NCBI GenBank assembly: GCA_002110485.1
Contig: MOWL01000067.1
Span: 62,001 to 126,000, forward strand
Reading direction: 5' to 3'
Source: Emergomyces orientalis
Lineage: Eukaryota; Ascomycota; Eurotiomycetes; Onygenales; Ajellomycetaceae
DNA: 64,000 bases
A program made the translations under genes and the position numbers. The notes beneath the pieces are model-generated. The model was not told where the DNA came from. It did no database searches and saw only the letters and a list, made by a program, of their open reading frames with translations. Shown here piece by piece: positions 13,440 through 24,527 of this stretch (positions within the stretch are counted from its first letter, which is position 1; every line of letters starts with the position of its first letter).

Positions 13440-14948
13440 ATGCCGCCTCCCTTTCCATCGTCTCGCGGCCGCATGACCGCGAACCCGCAAAGACCACAAC
13501 GCTATCGACCGGGAAAACCGATCGTTGAAGAACACTCTTCAGAGGAGGAAGAGGACGAAGAAGATGAAATCAACGAGGAAGAACAGCGAAGAGAACGGGA
13601 GAGGCTACAACGACAACAGCGGAGAGCGCCTCCGCCGAAAGCTACATCGTTCCCTGCCAGTGCGACATCGAAAATCACAAGCGGAGTGCAGGGCGTAAAA
13701 CTAGAAGAGGAAAACGAGGATGAAGTAGGCTTTGTGACTGAAGAGGAGGAAGAGGAAGATGTGAAAAAGGTGGCGGATCGAACGGCGGTTGCTGAAGGCG
13801 ATCAAGTCCATGGAAGTGAGGAAGAGGAAAGTGAAGAAGAAAGCTCCGAGGAAGAAGAGGAATCAAGCTCAGAAGATGAAGCCCCTAAGCGGGTATTGCT
13901 TCGACCTACTTTTATCAAGAAGAGTCAACGGAAGGAATCTTCGACTCTGGGTGTCAGTAATAACGGCACCGGAGCGGCCTCATCTGCAGATCCAGCTGCA
14001 GAAAACTCAGCTGAAAGCGCTCGAAGAAAGGAGAAAGCCGACATTTTAATTCGTGACCAACTGGAGAAAGAGGCTGCGGAGCGGGCTGCCGGGAAGAAAT
14101 CGTGGGACGACGATGAGAACGTTGAAGGGGAGAATGAAGAGCAAATAGATGATACTGATGGGCTCGACCCCGCTGCTGAACTTGCCGCTTGGAAACTTCG
14201 AGAGCTGAAACGCGTCAAGCGTGAACGTGAAGTTATCGAGCAGGCAGAAAAGGAGCGCGAGGAGATTGAGCGTCGTCGAAACCTCACTGCCGAAGAGCGA
14301 GAACGTGAAGACCGCGAGTTCATTTCGCAACAAAAAGAAGAACGCGAAGCGGGGAGGGGGAAAGCAGGGTTTATGCAACGATATTTCCACAAGGGGGCAT
14401 TCTATCATGATGACTTGGAAGAAAAAGGGCTTGATCGTCGTGATCTAATGGGAGGCCGATTTATGGATGAGGTCAAGAATCGCGAAGCGCTGCCACAATA
14501 CCTACAGGTCAGAGATGTAACCAAGATTGGTCGAAAGGGTAGGACGAAGTATCGAGATTTGAGAAGTGAGGACACTGGGCGCTGGGGGGTAGATGGATAC
14601 AATCGCTCAGTTACATCTAACAACGCCGCAAGGTTTGGGATCACTGATGACAGATTCCTTCCTGATCAGCGCGATGGGGATAGGGACAAGCCATCGGGTC
14701 CGACGGGTGCCAATTCTAGCGCTGTTAGAGATCGGCCAAGGCCCAGGCAACGATCGCGATCTGGATCACTGTCGAGGTCAAAGTCAGGAGTTAGATCACA
14801 GCGGCGTTCTCCATCACGATCCAGGTCCCCGCCCAGATCTCCACTACGCAAGGAACGCTACCGTGACGATGACAAACACAGAAGAAAGCGAAGTCCTTCG
14901 CCTTATCGAGACAGGGATAAACGGCGTCGGATAGATTCTGTTGCTTAA
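13440..14948 (+). CDS. MFAP1-family spliceosomal protein
   Basis: This is a 502-aa single-exon gene. MFAP1 proteins associate with Prp38 and the tri-snRNP and are needed for pre-mRNA splicing; the name from extracellular microfibrils is historical. The N-terminal ~160 residues are extremely acidic (runs of Glu/Asp), followed by a charged coiled-coil region rich in ER/EK from about 200 to 300. The diagnostic MFAP1 C-terminal block lies at about residues 305-385: FMQRYFHKGAFYHDD, then LDRRDLMGGRFMDEVKNREA, LPQYLQVRDVTKIGRKGRTK and YRDLRSEDTGRWG. The tail from about 425 is an RS/RD-rich segment (RSRSGSLSRSKSG and similar), an added feature that fits an SR-like splicing role. An alternative in-frame start lies 33 nt downstream (ATG at 13473). 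I keep the first ATG, which has a good AGCC context. Confidence 0.93.
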   Translation: MPPPFPSSRGRMTANPQRPQRYRPGKPIVEEHSSEEEEDEEDEINEEEQRRERERLQRQQRRAPPPKATSFPASATSKITSGVQGVKLEEENEDEVGFVTEEEEEEDVKKVADRTAVAEGDQVHGSEEEESEEESSEEEEESSSEDEAPKRVLLRPTFIKKSQRKESSTLGVSNNGTGAASSADPAAENSAESARRKEKADILIRDQLEKEAAERAAGKKSWDDDENVEGENEEQIDDTDGLDPAAELAAWKLRELKRVKREREVIEQAEKEREEIERRRNLTAEEREREDREFISQQKEEREAGRGKAGFMQRYFHKGAFYHDDLEEKGLDRRDLMGGRFMDEVKNREALPQYLQVRDVTKIGRKGRTKYRDLRSEDTGRWGVDGYNRSVTSNNAARFGITDDRFLPDQRDGDRDKPSGPTGANSSAVRDRPRPRQRSRSGSLSRSKSGVRSQRRSPSRSRSPPRSPLRKERYRDDDKHRRKRSPSPYRDRDKRRRIDSVA

Positions 14949-15751
14949 ACATACATGCCTCTGTGCGTATATTGTTCTATCTACGTTCATCAAACCTGAA
15001 ACTTGAAACTCACGGCCTACGCATTTAACGGAGTTTGGCTTCTATTCTAATTTGGCATCTCCTTTTAATTTCTCACGGGAAAATGTTTGCTCTGCGTGAT
15101 ATATAGGCGTGAGAAGTTCTTTTTCTTTCTGCTTTCCTTCTCATCCCCTCTTCAATCCAGAAAATGGAAAAATTTGCACATATACCCTGCCGAATATTTG
15201 GAACGGAAGTTAATGGTTCATGAACTACAAATTTCAGCCCGGGTGGTGCATTCTGATGTAATTTATTTATGGACATTTTGGCACGTGATACATACTGTGC
15301 GCCCCTCGAACACAATTATATTGTGGTATGTAGGATAGTATGGCACGCGATACACCCCCCCCCCCCCACCCCCCAGCAAAAAAGGCTCCATGAAAACTGC
15401 TCTATCAAAACATAGCCATTCTCCGCGCTCATACAGCATCGACGGGATACTTACAGGATCTTGTACTGCACATTTACATTATTCGCTCGTGGTGGGATGA
15501 GTGTAGAAATAAATCTCTGCCTATGCTGCAGAGCCAAAATCGGCTTGTTGTACCTAAAAGAGTCCCATTGTAAAGCCCTATGCCAAATAGATTTCAGTGT
15601 CATGTACTCCGTAATGTAGCCCAATAATATTAAATAGCCATGGTGATACGTTAATTTCTATGATTAGGGTTCGGGCCGTACCTAATCCGCGTTTGGGCAG
15701 CCTTTAACTACAAGAATTCATTGGATCTGGACCTCGCAATCAACAAAAGTG
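14949..15751. other. Intergenic, MFAP1 to tRNA-Asp
   Basis: This contains the MFAP1 3' flank, a C13 run at 15355-15367 followed by A and C6, and one exact TACTCCGTA motif at 15605-15613. No open frame shows coding character. Confidence 0.5.
15355..15367. repeat. C13 homopolymer
   Basis: Thirteen C are followed by A and six further C. Such tracts are length-unstable and difficult to sequence, so the exact count should not be trusted. Confidence 0.8.
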
Positions 15752-15841
15752 TCCTCGATGGTCTAGTGGTGATGATTTCCGCTTGTCATTCAGTTAAACT
15801 GACGAGCGCGGGAGACCAGGGTTCGATTCCCTGTCGGGGAG
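15752..15841 (+). tRNA. tRNA-Asp (anticodon GTC), with intron
   Basis: The cloverleaf can be drawn by hand. The acceptor stem TCCTCGA pairs with TCGGGGA (one T-G wobble), with discriminator G at 15841. The D-arm contains TGGTCTAGTGGTGATGA, matching an A box. The anticodon stem is CCGC/GCGG with loop TT-GTC-A...C, and the T-arm is CAGGG-TTCGATT-CCCTG, matching a B box. An 18-nt insertion (15789-15806) sits one base 3' of the anticodon, the canonical nuclear tRNA intron position, leaving a mature length of 72 nt. Anticodon GTC at 15785-15787 reads Asp codons. No T-rich Pol III terminator directly abuts the end, but TTTTT runs occur within 30 nt downstream. Confidence 0.95.
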
Positions 15842-16535
15842 AACATATTTTTAATTTCTTCCTTTTTTTTCTCACAAAAAGTTCTATTAATTTGGTTTTG
15901 ACAATATATTTGTATCAGTACCAGTCCTTCTATGATAATTGTTGCTACAGATCAAATGCCAATCGCTTTGGAGCATATGCTCCGGAGTTCAAACGACTTG
16001 TACTAAAACATCACTAAACTCTAATGCTGGCACTTGAGGGAAGAAACCAATTAAAACCTGTACACAGGCTCTGGGTTGGCGTTTTAACCATAGTATCTTT
16101 GTTTCGAATATCAGTACTCCGTAACTACAGTAGCCATTATCAATAAACCCTAGTGGCCACTAGGATATTTTGCTTTTCCTAGCCATACCTTCTGATAAAT
16201 GGAATTTGGTATTCATTTAGAATCTCGTAGGAACCTCTTGAATATTTTACAGGGCAGCGAAAGGTATAAAGTACCTTCTCACTTCCCTTCCCTCCAACCC
16301 CCTCCCCCAGGCCTTTCCAAATAGACTCGAGGCTAGAAAATAAGAACAGTGGATTCAAAGTTGCCGCCCTGAAACGAAAAAGAAAACCTATTTACAAATG
16401 AGATCGTGATATTGTCCGAGTAGTCTAACACAAGAGCTAGTAGTCAGATATTTAATCTGTTCCCTTCAATAGTCACGCTTCTGCTGCGGAATGCAGCCTA
16501 TCTTCAATTATAAATTGCCTCTTTATTCGTCAAAG
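15842..16535. other. Intergenic, tRNA-Asp to NLR pseudogene
   Basis: This holds T-rich sequence that can serve as the Pol III terminator just after the tRNA, and a second exact TACTCCGTA motif at 16115-16123. No gene is supported. Confidence 0.5.
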
Positions 16536-19394
16536 TCAGCAGGATCTACCAAAACCATCCACGGAATCAAGTTCTGCATATATTTCACGCAGCAACTTCA
16601 TAACTGACCCATGACCTTGTACTGCTGCTATGAGAAGTGGTGTCTCACAAAACTTATTATGAACCTCTACCACAGCATTTTTTTCAAGCAGCAGCTTCAC
16701 CACTGACTCCTGACCCTGTGCTGTTGCCATGAGAAGTGGTGTCTGGTTGAAGTCATTCTTGACCTTTATGTCAGCACCTCTTCCAAAAAGAGCCAACAGG
16801 GATTTCCTAAGCCCGAAGTAGGCAGCAAGGTGCAATCCACCATTATTATACCCAGAAATATTGGGCATTTGATAGTATTCCATGGCTTGGCTACATGCAT
16901 ATAACTTGTACTCTCGAGAAAATCCAAAATCAACTTCTCCCCTTCGATTGAAGATTTTCTAGCATGCCAGTCCCAATAAAATACAGCGTATTTGTAGAGA
17001 ATATTTGTCTCTAATCTCGTAGTAAAAGCATCTGTCATTGGCCTGTATCTACTTTCGAAAACTTCAAATGACAAGCAGGTGACACAAGTTCGGGTAATAT
17101 CCGTATGGACATCGGGAAACCAGGTTTTCCCAGTTCGCTCGAGGTATTCCTGCGCTGTATAGTGAACCAAATGTATGACATCACTCTCTTCATCAACAGT
17201 GATTAGGCCAGCAGATACAGAGACTATCGCTTCGATGTCTGGGATATTGTGCTTATCGAGCGCCGAAGTGTTTTCCACGACAGCTAAAGCATGTTGCAGC
17301 TCCAGCTTGGATAAAGGCCTTTCAGCGCAGGTAATCCATGAAAGCGCCCGTATAGCAAGATCCCGGGAATTATTTTCTGATTATGGATTCTCCCCATGGC
17401 TTCTTCGTATAACGCATCCAATCCTTCTGGAAGGTTTCGCAGGGCATGTTCCATCCACGTAAGGATTTTTGAGCTTTCTAAGAAACCCAAGTAAAGAGTT
17501 ACAAGAAGAAACCTGAAGGGATATTAGCTACCATATTGAACTTATGGTAATGAGCGGATTACTCACATTCCCTTGGCTGCTTTCACAACAGCAGCCTTTA
17601 CTCGATCTATAAGATCAGGCCTTTGTAGGGCAAATGATGGTAACCGTGATACATTACTATCTAGATACATTCGCAGCTCTTCGTCTCCAGCGCTTATCTC
17701 CAACGTAACAGCCGTTGTTGTTTGAAATCGTGGGAGGATGAATCGGGAGGTTGTAAAAATATTTGCCCGAGTTTTTTTTTTTAAGGTCAAATATTGCTGA
17801 CAGAAACCGAGAGCGAACTCCACCAGAGGCTTTACATTCATCCAGTGCATCAATGATTATGAAGGCTCTTGAATGCCTGGCTATCACTGAATGTAATATA
17901 ACGAAGGTTGCGTTGAAAGAGGGACGCGTTTCCAAAGCTTGGTGTTGTTTGTAAAGTCTCTGAACATTTTCTAGAATAGTATCATGCCTGGCACATTGCC
18001 TGAATAGGCCCAGAAGTAGGTTAGTGGGGTTTTGCTCATCCTGCCGCCGGAAATTGCAATATATGTATCCAGCACCACTGCCCTCGTTTTCATTTTGAAA
18101 TCGCTTTGTGGGGTAGTCGACCACAATAGATGTGGTTATGGCCTTGCCCGCTCCTGGCATGCCATGACAGAACAAGGTCCGGTTACTCTGATCTGTCCAA
18201 TTCTTGAATTCATCGGAGTTCAACAGCCATTCCCCAGTCCCTCCTTGACGTCGTCCAATGAAGTCACTCTGCTGGGCTGCATAGGTAGCGGGGGCGAGCC
18301 AGTCAAGGATGACTTGACGCTCCTTATCTTCTACACGTTGGTACACCATTCCGATAGTGTCGTTTGTATTTTGAATGGTCTTTTGAATTTGATTCACTAG
18401 AGCTTGGTCAATAGGAATAACTGCTACGGATGAACTCTCTGGACTAACCAGTTGCAAGAATATCTTTAATCTTCCCCTCTGCCTCCACCTGTTGGGGTAA
18501 ATTTGGCATAGCAGATCCTTTGCATACGCCGCAGCTGTCATTGCTGCGTATCTTTGCCACTTGTCATTTTTATGAGAATCTGCATAGTCGCAGACCCCGC
18601 GAATTACAAGACAGGGAAAGTGATTCATAAGCCCAGACGCTTCCATTTCAAAACACAAAACATCGAGTTCCGCTGCAAGCTTATCTCGAATCAAAGCATC
18701 TTTTATCAACTGGTTCGCCGATGCAATCACACCGTAATGAATCATTAGATTATCCTCAAGTTCGGAAGGTTCAGGTCTCGATATCAAATTGGATGGCTCG
18801 TCACCGCAACCTCGAGGACAGTTTGGCCGATAGAGCAAATCACTAGCTGGGTCTGGCCGTCTATATTTTTCCTGCATTTTTCGTTTATTGTCGAGAATCT
18901 GGTTTATTGTATTTTCGAGTTCATGACCGTCTTCCTCATATTGGGCCTGGAGTTCATGCACTGCGGTACGTAAGATCGTCGGCGGCTTGTCTAAGGGGCA
19001 TGTCCGCCGAAAGGTCTGATCCTGTATGGTTTTGCCAAAGTCATACTGAATCACACCACTTCCACCATTATTGTCAGGACTGCTGACCACAACATCCCCA
19101 AGGCGGATATCATGTTTCTGACTTGGCACACCACCACCAATGCCAACCATCAGACCGATCCAGATATTAGGAAAGCTATGTAGCATACTAGTATCCTGTG
19201 CTGCCCTTGTTGCTGAGGAAGCTCCATATTCTCTCTTTGGCAAAACAGTAATAACCACGTTATGCTTGACGAGTACGCCTAGGGAGTTCTCGTTTTTATT
19301 TTGGGGAAATAAGCGTTCAGGTCACGCGGGCAGCAAAGTATGCGGTATTGTTAGCACAAATCTAGCCGACAGTATAGTCGTTCGGGTTTGACAT
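16536..19394 (-). pseudogene. Decayed Pfs(PNP)-NACHT-ankyrin (NLR-like) gene
   Basis: Domain order from the N-terminus is a nucleoside-phosphorylase-like (Pfs/PNP_UDP) domain (for example LMVGIGGGVPS, RLGDVVVSSP, CFEMEASGLMNHFPCLVIRG), then a NACHT NTPase (Walker A CHGMPGAGKAITTS, Walker B FIIIDALDEC), a helical stretch ending in VHYTAQEYLE, and about three ankyrin repeats. Fungal proteins of this build are STAND receptors linked to non-self recognition. Damage is clear. A TAG at 19362-19364 replaces the Trp of the usual DYTVGWICA start. The frame is lost after it until ENSLGVLVKHNVVI. The P-loop Thr/Ser is Ala. The frame breaks at a T11 tract (17772-17782, plus strand), near 17375, and near 16895. 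One genuine intron (about 17502-17558) still fits GTGAGT...TTCAG. The ankyrin array is short. Single-base sequencing errors could explain one break but not all the lesions. Confidence 0.88.
17772..17782. repeat. T11 tract at a frame break in the NLR pseudogene
   Basis: On the coding (minus) strand this is an A11 run. The reading upstream ends in SAIFDL and the family continuation TRANIFTTSRFI is in another frame, so the tract length is off by one or two bases from a coding state. Confidence 0.8.
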
Positions 19395-22107
19395 TGTTGG
19401 GAATAGGAGCCAACAAGATAAAAGAGAGTATCTTCCGAATAAAAGGTATCCCCCAATTCAATGAGCCAATTCGTTTCCTAAAAAAAAAAATGGAGTTTCG
19501 TCAAAAAATCAGTATCTTCACGATGAAACGGGTTGGAGATTTCACAAATCGATGTATTTGTCGAACGTAGTGCCCCTCCTTTTTCTCCATGAGCTTGGGG
19601 GGAATGGGAATGCGGGGCAAATCTGCATTTCGCCTCACTTTACTGCTCGCTATTTACACCTGTTGCCAGGCTATATACACCAGGCTAAGAATTTGACTTT
19701 TCAGAAGTAGATAGGGTTGATGGATTAAAAACTGTTTTGGTTTTCAATCTCTACTCTGGAGATTAAGCTTCTACTATGGTATCTCATAGACATGGTCTCA
19801 TGTTCTTTATGCAGTTATATCCATCTATTATGCTATTGAAATGGAAAAATCGAGGTTGATTTGTGTCAAGCAGGCAAGTATTGAATAGCAGGTGAGAAAA
19901 ATGGCCTGAGGCTGGAAGAAAAGTTCTCTAAAAACTAGTATCATTGGGAGGCCAGCTACGAGAGTGTACAGTACTTTTTAGTATGAGGATAATGTCCGGG
20001 TAGCAGCTGACATGAGACAAGGCAGCGGGCGATATCTACGGAATAGAGGGGCAAATAAATGGTAACCTGAAAATATATTGATATCAAGTATAACGGGAAG
20101 TAGTAGGTCTTCAGAGAGTGGTATGACACTAACAGTAAATACTAGTGTAGTAGACGTCCAGAGCTATACACAACTTCAGCAACCATACCTGGAATAGAAG
20201 AAGACCTCCAAAGTACTACAGAGCTAGTCTACTCAGTATAGCAATATAAGAACTTCCGAGTAATTGAGTTATAATCTATATTCAATCAATATGAGTTTTT
20301 GCAAACAGCTGAGTTTTCATCACAGAGTATTTATATTTTACTACGAAGGGGTAGAGAGCCTTGGATAGGTGTAAATAGCCTTGGGGCGTGGTGCAATTAA
20401 CAATCCTTGCTCAGGTTAATTTGGCTCAAATTTAGGAAATTTTGTGCAGCTGGTGATATGATATTGGTATTACTCAAAGGCTCGGGTCATATTTCGATTC
20501 AGAGAATAATGAAGTATAAATGGAAGTATGCAACTTTATATACAAGACCATCCTGCAGTAGAATATATGGCGATATCATTTGTAAGCCTTACTTATTAGT
20601 GGCAATGTGTTAAACAGCCAAGGTGTTAACTAATGATTTTTATTAGAACTTAAAATTGATGATAACTATCATTCTAGCACTGGTGGGAGAAGTCTCCATT
20701 TGATTCTTATGAAAACTACTCATCAGACAGAAATAATGTAATTCTTCACAATTTCAAGGCATAGTCTGCATTCATATTTGTAATCCACTCTTGAATTATC
20801 TCATCTCCATATCTGAGACAGAAGCCGTGAAAAGAGAAAATTCAATCGGTCACTTTCTTGATATGTCAGAGTAATCAGAGTTATAGAATGAAGAAAAGAG
20901 TCCATTTTCCTGCATAGTTAGAGAAGTTGAAACATGTTTGAATCCCCTTCATCAGATTTTCTGGGCAGAGAGCTTCAGATCTTTAAAGACAGTTCTATGA
21001 GTGAATCTACTATCCCCCTCTCACCTCTCGTGAATTCAGTAGAAAATCCTCGCGCGCCCTGGACCGTGAGAAGAGAAAGATCATTTACTCTGTAAGGGCA
21101 TAAGAAATGATCAGCTCAGATCGAGCCATGAGTACTTCGTAATCCAAAAAAGAATAAAACTGAACCTCTATCTAGGGCAGGGGACCTCGGGATACTTCGT
21201 GGTTAGTGTTTCCACTCCAACTGCAAACCCTGTTTTTGATTAGCGTCTTGATTTTTCTGACAGATTTTCTCCATATTGAATCATCTTCATAGCAGCCAGC
21301 TCATCTGTAACCTACCACTTACCTACCCACTACTGTGTAATAATAATAATTCAACCGAACACTCCTCTCAAGAATCAAACTGATACAACTTCCCTTGTCC
21401 CTTTTCCCCTTTATGGTGAACAAGCCACTCCCCCAATAACTATGTCGCTGTGGCTGGTTTCTCCCTCTCTGCTGACATCAGCACCACTTATTTCCCCACT
21501 AGTCTCAAATTAGGTTAATCCCGCCCGTTCCAAGGTTCCTTCCCGTTTCCAACCTGTGAAACCTCCAGAGGGTCGAGCCAATACCACTACTAAACCATAT
21601 CCAGCCTAGCGTTGTTTCACTCCTGCCCTCTGCAGACCATATGCCACAGATCTACCCCTGGCTAGATCCCCAGCCCAGCCAATCACAGCCTGTCCCTGCC
21701 TCTTTTGAGACGGAGACTGTTTTCTTCAGCGCGCTTCCCCCTTTGACACTCTTTTTCTCCTCTTCTCCTCCTCTGCCTACCTATCCTCTCGTTTCTCTCT
21801 GTCTCTTTTCTTCGCCTCGCATCGCGTCTGTCCATCCTTCGTACCAATTCCACCCCCCCGGCGGCGGGGTCTGTCTCTCACTTGGTCGCATTTGCTGGCT
21901 GCTGCTGCTGCTGTTCTTGTTCTTCTTGTTGTTGTTATTATTCACCTCACTCCTTCATGGACTAGATATCAGGCAATCCTCTGCGGAAATACAACCACTC
22001 ATTCATTCAGCCGTTCATCCACTCATCTATTCATTCATTACGGACTTAACTTAAACATTTTGTTACAGACGATCACTCACTATATCATAACCTGTTCCAC
22101 ACTAACA
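19395..22107. other. AT-rich gene-poor region upstream of the Crh gene
   Basis: From about 19.6 to 20.9 kb the sequence is visibly AT- and TA-rich with stops in every frame. It may be a decayed repeat, but I recognise no transposon protein or terminal repeat. It has one GTACAGTAC motif (19966-19974). From about 21.2 kb the composition shifts to pyrimidine-rich DNA, including CTCCTCTTCTCC-like and GCTGCTGCTGCTG tracts, which is typical of the leader of a highly expressed fungal gene. The 137-codon frame at 21641-22054 lies inside this leader and is low-complexity; I do not call it a gene. Confidence 0.5.
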
Positions 22108-23311
22108 ATGCCCTCCCTCTTGTTTCTAGCGACCCTGTTCGCTTCCCTTCTGCTTCTCCCTTCTTCCGTCACAGCCCAAACATGGACACTCTGCAACCCC
22201 CTCGAGAAGGACGACTGCCCACGAAACCCAGCCCTGGGCACATCCTACCAAGCCAACTTCACAAACAGCCTCAATGAAGTCATTTGGAACATCACCAACG
22301 GCGAACTCGACTACATCGAGGACGTTGGCACCAGCTTCAGCATCAAAGAACCGCTCCAGTCTCCAACCATCCAATCCTACTTCTACATCTTATTTGGCCG
22401 GCTGGAGGTCATCATGAAAGCTTCCCACGGCACGGGCGTGGTCAGCAGCATCGTGCTCCAGTCAGAGGACCTCGATGAGATCGATTGGGAATGGCTGGGC
22501 GGTGATACCACCCATGTCCATACAAACTATTTCGGAAAGGGTAATAGGACTCTAGGTGGTCGTGGTGGTTCCCATGAGATGGATGCGCCAATGGAGAAGT
22601 ATCACAATTATACCGTCGACTGGACTGCTGAGCGATTGCAATGGTGGATTGATGGCAACTTGCTCCGTACCGTTACCTACGACGAGGCGCTGGGTGGGAA
22701 TAATTACCCGCAAACTCCCATGACTGTGCGATTGGGTATCTGGCCGGCTGGCGACAAGGAGAACGACCAAGGAACCATAGAGTGGGCTGGTGGGTTGGTG
22801 GATTACAGCAAAGTTCCATATTTCATGACCGTGAAACAACTCAGGGTCGAAGACTACTCGACTGGCAAGGAGTATGAATACACAGACAGGACGGGTTCCT
22901 GGCAGAGCATCAAGATTCATAAGTATGTTAAAACCTCACGCGAAGAGCAAATGTTGATTTGACTTCCTACAGCCACCCAAGGGGTAATGGAAGCACAAAG
23001 AACTTAGATGTATAACTAACCACCCTTACAGCGGAACCTCCGTCCTTGCCGAAGAAGCCCACAAACCACCCCCAAAATCCATCGCGCAGAAATGGCGCGA
23101 ATTGCCCAGTGGCACCAAGATTGCCATCTACGGCTCCGCTGGTGGCGTCGGCCTTGTCGCCCTTCTCGTCCTCATATTCTGCTGCGTCAAGCAACGGCGA
23201 GCAGGCCGCAAGGAACAGGCTATCCAGGAAAGCAAATTCACCACGGAGCAAAATGATATGATCACGATGCAGACGCAGTGGAATAAGCGGCAGTATCAGC
23301 AAATTCGATGA
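22108..23311 (+). CDS. Crh-family GH16 chitin-glucan transglycosylase
   Basis: Crh enzymes cross-link chitin to beta-glucan in the fungal cell wall. There are two exons, 22108-22922 and 23032-23311, with a GTATGT...TTACAG intron of 109 nt, giving a 364-aa product. Residues 1-23 form a signal peptide ending in SSVTA-Q. Two Cys (29 and 37) follow in the N-terminal Crh segment. The GH16 catalytic motif DEIDWEWLG gives nucleophile Glu124, Asp126 and acid/base Glu128. Downstream are HTNYFGKGN, YTVDWTAERLQWWIDG and RLGIWPAGD, all characteristic. N-glycosylation sequons are present (NFT, NIT, NRT, NYT). Unlike GPI-anchored relatives, the C-terminus has a membrane helix (IAIYGSAGGVGLVALLVLIFC, at about 305-326) followed by a ~38-residue polar cytosolic tail. 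The ATG is preceded by a long C/T-rich leader. Confidence 0.93.
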
Positions 23312-24373
23312 TAGTGTTGCTTCCATTCTTGTTTTTTTCTTCTTTCTTTTTCTTCTCTCGGTGTGGGGACGATCTTCTTTCCTCGCAAATTTGATATTTC
23401 TTTCATTTCTTTTATGGGGGCGTATTCTAATTATTCATCTACACATACAAAACACACACACAAGCACTGACTGGGGGGCATACATGGGTAGAAATTAAAA
23501 TATGGAAATAGAGGGGAGAGAACAAAACTCAACTAGGGAGAAAAACCCTTTTGTTATGTGTTTCTTCACTTCTTTCAGTCTTTCTTTCTTCTTCGCTCTA
23601 ATCTCTCCCTTTCATAACTTGCAACTTTGTCCCCTTGGCAGGCCGGTCCTGGCTGATTACCTACTTGTTGCAAAACACCTAACTACCTCTATAACTATTT
23701 CTCAGTTACAATTATGTATCTCCTACACTCCCCCCAGCCCTTACCTTTCAACCAAATCATTCTGATACCCCCCTCTTTCCACCCTGCTTTTATTTTATTT
23801 TATTTTTTCTTTATATCCTCCCTCCCACCGCCTTTTATTTTATCTTATTTTTCAAACTCTCTTGTGCATATGATAAATGTGATCTCTTTCTTCTCTTTAT
23901 GAAAGTCTAGCAAAACAACGTTCAGTGAATTTTCCCATCCATATAAGTATATATTACTTTCTCTCCCCTCCTCTCTACTGAGCTCACCTAGGTACCCAGG
24001 TACCTAGGTATGGTATTATGTATTAAACAACACTTTTGATGGCTATTTCATGTACAGTATGTAGGATGGAAAACTAAAATAACAATAATCATAATAAAAT
24101 GTAATGTAAAAATGTAATAACTTTTTTAATTTGTCCTCGCGCATGCGGAGGACAGCTCAAGTTTTCTACCAACAGAATACGAATGGATCAATTAAGAGTG
24201 CCACCTATCAGACGGTAGAAGGGCCACACGCGGGCGCCTGTTCATCCCCCACTTCAGACCTAGTTGACTTCTTTCAAAAAAAATAATAATAATAATAAAT
24301 AAAATAAAAAGAAGGGTACCACGACAACTTTCTTTTTTAATTCCGTCTGAAAATATGAAAGCTCTTAACACCC

Positions 24374-24430
24374 TGAGATGAGATGAGATGAGATGAGATG
24401 TGATCAATGAATGAATGAATGAATGAATGG
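24374..24430. repeat. Microsatellites (GATGA)n and (ATGA)n
   Basis: About five GATGA units are followed, after TGTGATCA, by about five tandem AATG units. This is non-coding DNA. Confidence 0.85.
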
Positions 24431-24498
24431 AATTCGCATTTGCCCGCGCTTCTTAACAAAATCATGTTGATTGTTATTCAAGGATTGCCAGTCGAGGC

Positions 24499-24527
24499 TT
24501 TTTTTTTTTTTTTTTTTTTTTTTTTTT
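24499..24527. repeat. T29 homopolymer
   Basis: An uninterrupted T run follows GTCGAGGC and precedes GATAAAAGG. It could be a simple-sequence tract or a relic of a poly-A tail in the minus orientation. Confidence 0.85.

Noticed and set aside
13925..14392. 155-codon Ser/Arg/Phe-rich frame on the minus strand
   Set aside because: Antisense shadow of the Glu/Lys-rich MFAP1 coding sequence.
21641..22054. 137-codon frame upstream of the Crh gene
   Set aside because: Low-complexity Leu/Ser/Pro translation of a pyrimidine-rich leader; no conserved feature, and it ends just before the real start.
24374..24430. Possible CRISPR-like or regulatory direct repeats
   Set aside because: These are tandem 4-5-base microsatellite units without spacers, in a eukaryotic genome.
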